DNA of 62,301 nt from a virus. Within the stretch, counting starts at the first letter, position 1; every line of letters starts with the position of its first letter. Shown here piece by piece: positions 55,047 to 62,301 of this stretch. The DNA is taken from positions 1 to 62,301 of IMG/VR virus record IMGVR_UViG_3300009285_003312. The stretch is one strand, 5' to 3'. The notes under the pieces are model-generated. The model was given only the letters and a program-made list of their open reading frames with translations, was not told the DNA's origin and did not search any database. The translations under genes were made by a program, and so were the position numbers.

Positions 55047-55136
55047 ATAATCGCTTATTTTAATGATAAGAGATCATTTGGTTGCCTATTTATTATAACA
55101 AGTTACTAGCTAATTACAAGAGGTATGAGGACAAAA

Positions 55137-56831
55137 ATGAACATAGAATTGAGGCCATACCAACAAGACGCGATTGATAATATTAGAAATAATTATATCA
55201 AGGGTAAAAACAAACAAGTTGTGGTTATGGCCACAGGACTTGGTAAAACTATTGTATTTTCCAAACTTATATCCAACCTAGTCAAAAAGAGTGGCAAAAA
55301 GGCGCTCATCCTTGCCCATAGAGAGGAATTATTGACACAGGCCAAAGATAAATTGTTTTCTATTGATAAGAAACTCAAAGTAGATATAGAAAAAGCCACA
55401 GACTGGGCAGAAGATGGGGCTGATGTGATTGTGGCAAGTGTGCCAACGATTGGGAGAGAGCAATCAGAACGAATAAAGAGATTTGATCCAAAAGAATTTG
55501 GGATGGTAATAGTGGATGAGTGCCACCATACCTCTGCTGATACCTATAAAAATGTTTTAAGATACTTCGGGCTATTAAGAGGAGAGGCGGACTGGAACAA
55601 AACAACATTACTCCTGGGAGTTACCGCAACGCCATCGCGCAATGACAATAAGGGGATTGATAAAATATTTGATGAAGTGGCCTACGAATATGGAATTGTA
55701 AAAGCTATTAAGGATGGTTGGTTATCTAGGATCAAGGCTTGGAGAATAAACACCGACACCGATCTAACTAGTGTCAAGAAAACTGCTGGGGACTTTAACC
55801 TTGGTGAACTTGGAGATGCGGTAAACACCAAAGACCGCAACGCGCTGATTATCAAGGCCTACCAGAATATAGCCAACGGGACACAGGCGCTTTGTTTTGC
55901 AGTCAATGTTGAACACGCAATAGAACTGGCAAAAGACTTTAATACTACTGGGATAACCTCTGACTATGTAATTGGATCGAGCCAGAATAGGGCTGACATC
56001 TTGGATAAATTTTCCAAGAGGGAGATACAAGTCGTGGTGAACTGTATGGTATTGACCGAGGGATTTGACGAACCATCTATTGAAACAATCTTAATGGCTA
56101 GGCCTACCCAGAGTGGTATTCTTTTTCAACAAATGGTTGGTCGCGGTACAAGGCTATACCAGGGAAAAGAATATTTGACAGTTATTGATTTTGTTGATAA
56201 TACATACAAACAGAGTTTACAAACTACCTCATCCCTACTTGGGATGAGAGGGGCACTAGACTTTAAGGGGAGAGATATACTTGAAGTACAAGAGAGTGTA
56301 GACAAACTCCTCGAATTAGCGCCAAATGCTGATCTAGGTATACTAGACATTGATAAAATTAAATTTGCAATCGAGAAAGTAGACTTAATGTCTGGACTAC
56401 AAATACCAGACGAGATTGTAACCTTCACAAACTTAGACTGGTATAGATTTGATGAGGATGTTTACCGCATTGGGCTTGCTAATAACAAATCTATGATACT
56501 ACAAAAAAACCTCACTGGGCAGTATTTACTGACAGAACACGAATACGATAGGACTACTCGCATAGTCACCGACAAGCCGATAGGGATATGGGACGAACTC
56601 CAAGACGCCATTTCAAGTGCAGATCAATACATCTCCAAAGTACATTCCGACTCGATGGTGCTGGTGCGCAGTAATGCTAGGTGGCGCAGAGAGGAACTCT
56701 CCGATCAACAAATTGAACTACTTACTAAATTCAGAGTTAATCAGGTAATAATTGAACAACTAGATAAGGGCCAGGGATCAAGACTGATCTCACGCCTAAT
56801 TAACAGCTCAAAAAAATGGGGAAGGAGGTGA
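55137..56831 (+). CDS. Superfamily 2 DNA/RNA helicase (DEAH-like)
   Basis: From the ATG at 55137 the product is 564 aa. Helicase motifs in order are ELRPYQQDAI (Q/0), VVMATGLGKTIVFS (I), LAHREELL (Ia), VIVDECHHT (II, DEAH-box variant DECH), LLGVTATPSRND (III), MVLTEGFDEPSI (V) and QQMVGRGTRLYQG (VI). The pattern matches SSL2/RecG-type and type III restriction-like ATP-dependent helicases of phages. It is followed 8 bases later by the membrane protein gene. Likely involved in DNA replication or repair. Confidence 0.9.
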   Translation: MNIELRPYQQDAIDNIRNNYIKGKNKQVVVMATGLGKTIVFSKLISNLVKKSGKKALILAHREELLTQAKDKLFSIDKKLKVDIEKATDWAEDGADVIVASVPTIGREQSERIKRFDPKEFGMVIVDECHHTSADTYKNVLRYFGLLRGEADWNKTTLLLGVTATPSRNDNKGIDKIFDEVAYEYGIVKAIKDGWLSRIKAWRINTDTDLTSVKKTAGDFNLGELGDAVNTKDRNALIIKAYQNIANGTQALCFAVNVEHAIELAKDFNTTGITSDYVIGSSQNRADILDKFSKREIQVVVNCMVLTEGFDEPSIETILMARPTQSGILFQQMVGRGTRLYQGKEYLTVIDFVDNTYKQSLQTTSSLLGMRGALDFKGRDILEVQESVDKLLELAPNADLGILDIDKIKFAIEKVDLMSGLQIPDEIVTFTNLDWYRFDEDVYRIGLANNKSMILQKNLTGQYLLTEHEYDRTTRIVTDKPIGIWDELQDAISSADQYISKVHSDSMVLVRSNARWRREELSDQQIELLTKFRVNQVIIEQLDKGQGSRLISRLINSSKKWGRR

Positions 56832-56839
56832 ATAAATAA

Positions 56840-57489
56840 ATGAAAAAACAAATAGAAAAACAAGCGCCAAAGATGCGCTGGATAAAGGTTGTCGCGCTTA
56901 TACTTGGGATTGCCGTTGTTATACTTTTAATTAGTATCGTAGTCGGTATTTGCAACAAGGTGAATAATAGTTGGCAGGAAATCCAGTTTGCTTATAACAA
57001 TACGGAAGTCGTCCGCATAGTTAGAGTGGACTACGAAAATAAAGTAAATGAGATTGCAAAATCTTATGAAGAACAGAAATTGACGCCAGAACAAAAACTC
57101 ATTGAAGAAGTTGTAGACCAAATGAAAACGTCAAAATAAATCCACTAGTACCTGCTAGTGTAAAAGCGAAAACGATCAATGCCCAGGTTGTATCTGTAAT
57201 TGATGACGCAGAAAGAGAGAGCATTGTACAAATAATTAGGAATGAATTTGGAATACACGCGGACTCAGCACTCGCTATCGCTCAGTGCGAAAGCGGGCTT
57301 AACAAAACCTCAGTTAATTGGGGAGACGCCAAAATAACAGGAAACCCATCGTGGGGGATATGGCAATTAAATAGGCCACAGTTTGAGGGTTGGGATAACC
57401 CAGAACTTAATACGCGACTGGCAAAAGAGATGTTTGACCGCAGGGGTTGGCAACCTTGGTCTTGCGCCAGAAGATTAAATATAATATAA
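56840..57489 (+). CDS. Membrane-anchored lytic transglycosylase, -1 frameshift product
   Basis: The first frame (56840-57139, 99 aa, GGAGGTGA upstream) has a membrane helix (VVALILGIAVVILLISIVVG) and a periplasmic helical stalk. A second frame, -1 relative, continues through 57489 and has a SLT-type lysozyme domain with SALAIAQCESGLN (catalytic Glu), GNPSWGIWQLNRP, MFDRRGWQPWSCA. The second frame has no ATG/GTG start. A slippery A-AAA-TAA at 57133-57139 and a hairpin 6 bases downstream suggest programmed -1 frameshifting. That would give a 216-aa anchored peptidoglycan-cutting protein. A sequencing error is the alternative. Confidence 0.7.
57133..57160 (+). promoter_or_regulatory. Candidate -1 frameshift signal
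   Basis: The P-site Lys codon AAA (57134-57136) can slip one base back onto AAA (57133-57135) while TAA is in the A site. CACTAG (57143-57148) and CTAGTG (57155-57160) form a perfect hairpin after a 6-base spacer. Confidence 0.55.
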
Positions 57490-57511
57490 TGTGTTTAGGC
57501 ACAGACAGGAG

Positions 57512-57533
57512 CCCCTCGAGAGAGGGGTTTCTT
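57512..57533 (+). terminator. Rho-independent terminator
   Basis: CCCCTC (57512-57517), loop GAGA, GAGGGG (57522-57527), then TTTCTT. It closes the helicase/transglycosylase transcript; a new promoter begins at 57535. Confidence 0.85.
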
Positions 57534-57534
57534 G

Positions 57535-57562
57535 TTGACAAAAATGATGAGTATAGTATAAT
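57535..57562 (+). promoter_or_regulatory. Promoter of tRNA-like cluster
   Basis: TTGACA (57535-57540), 16 bases and TATAAT (57557-57562), followed 12 bases later by the first tRNA-like gene. Confidence 0.7.
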
Positions 57563-57574
57563 ATCCACCTAATT

Positions 57575-57642
57575 AGGTGATGCGCTGGGCGCGGACGACA
57601 CTCCAAACGTTGTCTTGCAAGGCTCGATTCCTTGATCGCCTG
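57575..57642 (+). tRNA. tRNA-Trp-like (anticodon CCA), shortened D arm
   Basis: The acceptor AGGTGAT pairs with ATCGCCT, and the T arm CAAGG-loop-CCTTG is intact. The anticodon stem closes a CTCCAAA loop with CCA (57603-57605), the usual Trp loop. The D arm is reduced to GCGC-TGG-GCGC with a three-base loop, so the gene is only 68 bases including G73. The pair next to the anticodon loop is A-C. No 3' CCA is encoded. It may be a degenerate or atypical tRNA. Confidence 0.65.
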
Positions 57643-57648
57643 CAGATT

Positions 57649-57688
57649 CATTTCAGATAATACAGTAATTGTGCCTTTTTCTGAAATG
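57649..57688 (+). other. Inverted repeat between tRNA-like genes
   Basis: CATTTCAGA (57649-57657) is perfectly complementary to TCTGAAATG (57680-57688). It may be a processing stem between the two RNAs. Confidence 0.55.
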
Positions 57689-57693
57689 AGAAT

Positions 57694-57776
57694 GCCAATT
57701 TCGCATAGTGGCCGATTGCACTTGTTTTGTAAACAAGAAGAGTAATCTCTCGTGGGTCCGAATCCTACAATTGGCT
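57694..57776 (+). tRNA. tRNA-Thr-like (anticodon TGT), long variable arm
   Basis: The acceptor GCCAATT pairs with AATTGGC. The anticodon stem CTTGT/ACAAG closes a TTTGTAA loop with TGT (57728-57730), and the T arm GTGGG-loop-CCTAC is present with a TCCGAAT loop. Between anticodon and T arms lies a 14-base variable arm with a GAG/CTC stem, a class II trait normally found in Ser, Leu or Tyr tRNAs rather than Thr. No 3' CCA is encoded. The assignment to Thr is by anticodon only. Confidence 0.65.
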
Positions 57777-57815
57777 CAAAATGACTCGAATTATTAGTGA
57801 GATAAACTCATTAAT

Positions 57816-58358
57816 ATGATCGAAGTTCAGTGCCTTAATTGTAAAAAGAAAATATTCAGAGCACCATCTCAAATTCCAGAGTCTGGCAATAATTTTTGTT
57901 CCCATAGTTGTTCCGCTCAGTCAAATAACCGTCGTAGGAGAATACCCATATTTTGTGTTTTTTGTGGAAAAGAATTATTAGCAAGTGGTAAGCAGAAAAA
58001 ATACTGCAATCATAAATGTCAGTTTTTATCTCAAAACCACAAAAGAATAAAATCTTGGAAAGATGGGATTATTTCTGGACTTACAAAAAACGGAGTGGTA
58101 ACGCCATTTGTAAAAAATTATCTTACTAGTAAAAGAGGAGATAAATGTGAGAGATGTGGTTGGTCCGAGATTAATCCATCCACTGGGAAAGTACCTATTG
58201 AAGCCAATCACATTGATGGTAACTGGCAAAATAATACAGAAGAAAATATTGAACTGATTTGTCCAAATTGCCACTCTCTAACCTCCACATATCGTTCATT
58301 AAATAAAGGACACGGGAGGTCTCGCAGAAGGAGTCTTGACAATATCTCCAGTGTTTGA
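57816..58358 (+). CDS. HNH endonuclease following tRNA-like genes
   Basis: This 180-residue protein has two zinc ribbons (CLNCKKK...FCSHSC and CVFCGKE...YCNHKC) and an HNH core: GDKCERCGWSE, PIEANHIDGNWQNN, IELICPNCHSLTS. Located just after the tRNA-like cluster, like tRNA-linked homing endonucleases in other phages. It shares the transcript with the tRNAs and overlaps the following promoter. Confidence 0.85.
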   Translation: MIEVQCLNCKKKIFRAPSQIPESGNNFCSHSCSAQSNNRRRRIPIFCVFCGKELLASGKQKKYCNHKCQFLSQNHKRIKSWKDGIISGLTKNGVVTPFVKNYLTSKRGDKCERCGWSEINPSTGKVPIEANHIDGNWQNNTEENIELICPNCHSLTSTYRSLNKGHGRSRRRSLDNISSV

Positions 58359-58364
58359 TATGTT
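58336..58364 (+). promoter_or_regulatory. Promoter of leaderless small gene
   Basis: TTGACA (58336-58341), 17 bases and TATGTT (58359-58364), inside the end of the HNH gene. The ATG at 58371 is 6 bases further on. Confidence 0.6.
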
Positions 58365-58370
58365 TATATT

Positions 58371-58475
58371 ATGTTTAGGATAAAAGTAAGTATATTAATT
58401 TGGATGGCAGAGAATCTTAATAGTATATGGGCTTGGAATAAACTTCTAGAAATATCTGGGTATAAAAATATATGA
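58371..58475 (+). CDS. Very small protein, leaderless
   Basis: This 34-residue frame reads MFRIKVSILIWMAENLNSIW then AWNKLLEISGYKNI. Partly amphipathic. It overlaps the next gene (ATGA). A small membrane-associated peptide is possible. Confidence 0.45.
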   Translation: MFRIKVSILIWMAENLNSIWAWNKLLEISGYKNI

Positions 58476-58780
58476 AACTACTCCGATGGAGATCTGAAAA
58501 AAATAAAGAAAATAATCACCTAAGCTTTTGGGAATTATTTTTACCCCTAGCTCCAATAACAAGGTTTATACAGAAAAGCAACGGAGAAGATTGTGGACCA
58601 GAACAATATGGGATTTCTATTGGATGGGGATTTAGGGGTTTCGCAGTAGATTTGAATGGAGATCCATTTTTCCAATCTACAAAATATGACTGGATAACTG
58701 ACAGTAAGAGCAATGATAAAACATATGCACTTGAGATTAAGAGTGCAAAAAAATTTTTTAAAGACCACCGCCAAGGATAA
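58472..58780 (+). CDS. Unknown protein
   Basis: This 102-residue protein has FWELFLPLAPITRFIQKSNG, YGISIGWGFRGFAVDLNGD, TYALEIKSAKKFFKDHRQG. A mixed beta fold is likely. Not recognised; follows the small gene with an ATGA overlap. Confidence 0.5.
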   Translation: MKLLRWRSEKNKENNHLSFWELFLPLAPITRFIQKSNGEDCGPEQYGISIGWGFRGFAVDLNGDPFFQSTKYDWITDSKSNDKTYALEIKSAKKFFKDHRQG

Positions 58781-58782
58781 CA

Positions 58783-58977
58783 ATGCAAATAATTAATTTT
58801 ATAAAAAAATATTTCATTTCCACAGCTGTTGACTCAAATGGAAATATTGCCCATAGAGAGTTGTTTATCCCCATTAAAAAAGTGCCAATTTATAATTATC
58901 CCAAAGAAGAAATTGTTGGATATGGTTATGATGGATTTTATTTTAACATTGGGTATCACTGGGTTGATGGAAAGTAA
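58783..58977 (+). CDS. Unknown small protein
   Basis: This 64-residue protein has AVDSNGNIAHRELFIPIKKV and YGYDGFYFNIGYHWVDG, a small beta fold. It starts 2 bases after the previous stop. Not recognised. Confidence 0.45.
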   Translation: MQIINFIKKYFISTAVDSNGNIAHRELFIPIKKVPIYNYPKEEIVGYGYDGFYFNIGYHWVDGK

Positions 58978-59044
58978 GTCTTGACAAATTCCGAGTAGTA
59001 TGATTGACTTAATCTTATAATAAGAATTATAAGGTGAATTAATT

Positions 59045-59527
59045 ATGCCCACTGCCCTGCCCAAGACTAAGAAGTGTAGTAAGTGTGGAGAGGTTAAGGC
59101 GGTAGCGGGGTTTTCAAAGAATAAAGTAAATAAAGACGGGTTGTGTTATTGGTGTAAAAAGTGTCAGGCTGAGTACCGCGCTAAGCCAGAGGTTAAGAAG
59201 AGGATGGCTGGGTATGGGGCTGAGTGGGGGCATAAGTGGTATACCAAACCAGAGAATAAGAAGAGGGTGTCTGAAAGGGATTTAAAAAGGAAGTATGGCA
59301 TTACACAAGAACAATGGGATAAAATGTTTGCTGATCAAAATTATTGTTGTGCTTCCTGTCAAAATAATGTTTCCAATGGTAAAGGATGGGTAGTTGACCA
59401 CAGCCATAAAACTGGGAAAGTAAGGGGAATATTGTGTGATAGTTGTAATAAAATGCTTGGTCACGCCAAAGACTCCCCCCCTATCCTCCAACTTGGTGCC
59501 GCCTACCTAGAAAAGTCGGAGCCATAA
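59045..59527 (+). CDS. Endonuclease VII-like protein (copy 2)
   Basis: This 160-residue protein has KKCSKCGEVKAVAGFSKN, YWCKKCQAEYRAKPE and a catalytic block NYCCASCQNNVSNGKGWVVD, then HSHKTGKVRGILCDSCNKML. Related to the genes at 46468 and 59531. AAGGTGAA precedes the ATG. The first codons carry a perfect copy of the 13-base GC-rich word. Confidence 0.85.
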   Translation: MPTALPKTKKCSKCGEVKAVAGFSKNKVNKDGLCYWCKKCQAEYRAKPEVKKRMAGYGAEWGHKWYTKPENKKRVSERDLKRKYGITQEQWDKMFADQNYCCASCQNNVSNGKGWVVDHSHKTGKVRGILCDSCNKMLGHAKDSPPILQLGAAYLEKSEP

Positions 59528-59875
59528 CCAATGAGCCTGCCCAGCAAATCTTCACAGTATCGTAAAAAACTCTCTCGTCGTCGCAAGATTAAAATTCCCG
59601 CAACATCCTATTGCTATAAGTGCAAAAAAACCAAATCCTCTAAAAACTTTGTAAAAGACAGAACCCGCAAAAGCGGGCTCAACAATCTGTGCCGTGAGTG
59701 TGCGCGGGATAAATCGCTTATGGGTAAATATGGTATAGGCTCAAAAGAGTTTGATCCCATATTAAGAAAACAAGGGGGGGAATGTGCAGTGTGTGGAGAT
59801 AAAGAGCCAGGTGGAATTGGTTGGGTTGTAGATCACGACCATGCTACTGGAAAAATTCGCGGGATACTTTGTGAT

Positions 59876-62301
<2,426 letters not shown>

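Overview
The window is a piece of a tailed double-stranded DNA bacteriophage genome (Caudoviricetes). It holds a recognisable head and packaging set: small terminase, large terminase, portal, scaffold-like protein and a DUF5309/SU10-type major capsid protein. It also holds tail and appendage genes, a very dense crop of homing-type endonucleases, and many very small early-type genes. The DNA is AT-rich, uses the standard code, and carries classical sigma70-like promoters (TTGACA-N17-TATAAT), so the host is a bacterium. The host cannot be named from this sequence. A portal of about 717 aa and an adaptor/nozzle-like gene pair suggest a podovirus-like virion, but this is an inference.

Layout: (1) 1-7.7 kb, minus strand: tail/adaptor and receptor-binding-type proteins. 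(2) 8.2-23.4 kb, minus strand: an unusually large carbohydrate island. It holds about ten glycosyltransferases, two methyltransferases, a sugar epimerase, a DegT-family enzyme with the dehydratase-type histidine, a PIG-L deacetylase, DUF616-like and DUF6625-like proteins and several small zinc proteins, all placed between tail and capsid genes. (3) 23.5-34.6 kb, minus strand: head and packaging genes. The capsid gene is cut by two group I introns and the large terminase is split in two by an HNH gene. (4) 34.7-46.9 kb, mostly minus strand: small regulators, MazG-like and HD nucleotide hydrolases, a metallophosphoesterase, an amidoligase, RtcB and a second RNA ligase. (5) about 46.9-47.5 kb: a divergent control region. 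(6) 47.5-57.5 kb, plus strand: about twenty small genes driven by a family of near-identical promoters, with an ArdA-like antirestriction protein, an amidoligase-glutamine amidotransferase pair, a DUF1281-like protein, a superfamily 2 helicase and a membrane-anchored transglycosylase that seems to need a -1 frameshift. (7) 57.5-59.9 kb, plus strand: two odd tRNA-like genes, an HNH gene and two endonuclease VII-like genes. (8) 59.9-62.3 kb, minus strand: a metallopeptidase, GroEL and a GroES-like gene running off the window.

How it works together: two arms diverge from about 47 kb. The right arm looks like the early/host-takeover arm (promoter family, antirestriction, helicase, unknown small proteins). 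The left arm carries nucleotide and RNA repair genes and then the packaging, capsid, glycan and tail genes. GroEL/GroES would help fold virion proteins. RtcB, the second RNA ligase and the tRNA-like genes fit tRNA repair against host anticodon nucleases. Several genes, mostly isolated HNH/endonuclease VII or very small genes, have a promoter whose -10 box ends only 5-8 bases before the start codon, which predicts leaderless mRNAs.

The most unusual points are the double intron in the capsid gene (first exon only 13 bases), the terminase split by a free-standing HNH gene, an in-frame HNH-glycosyltransferase fusion, the frameshift-dependent lysis-type enzyme, the amidoligase/amidotransferase pair, and a GC-rich word (GGCGGTAGC) found ten times, four times inside a perfect 13-mer.
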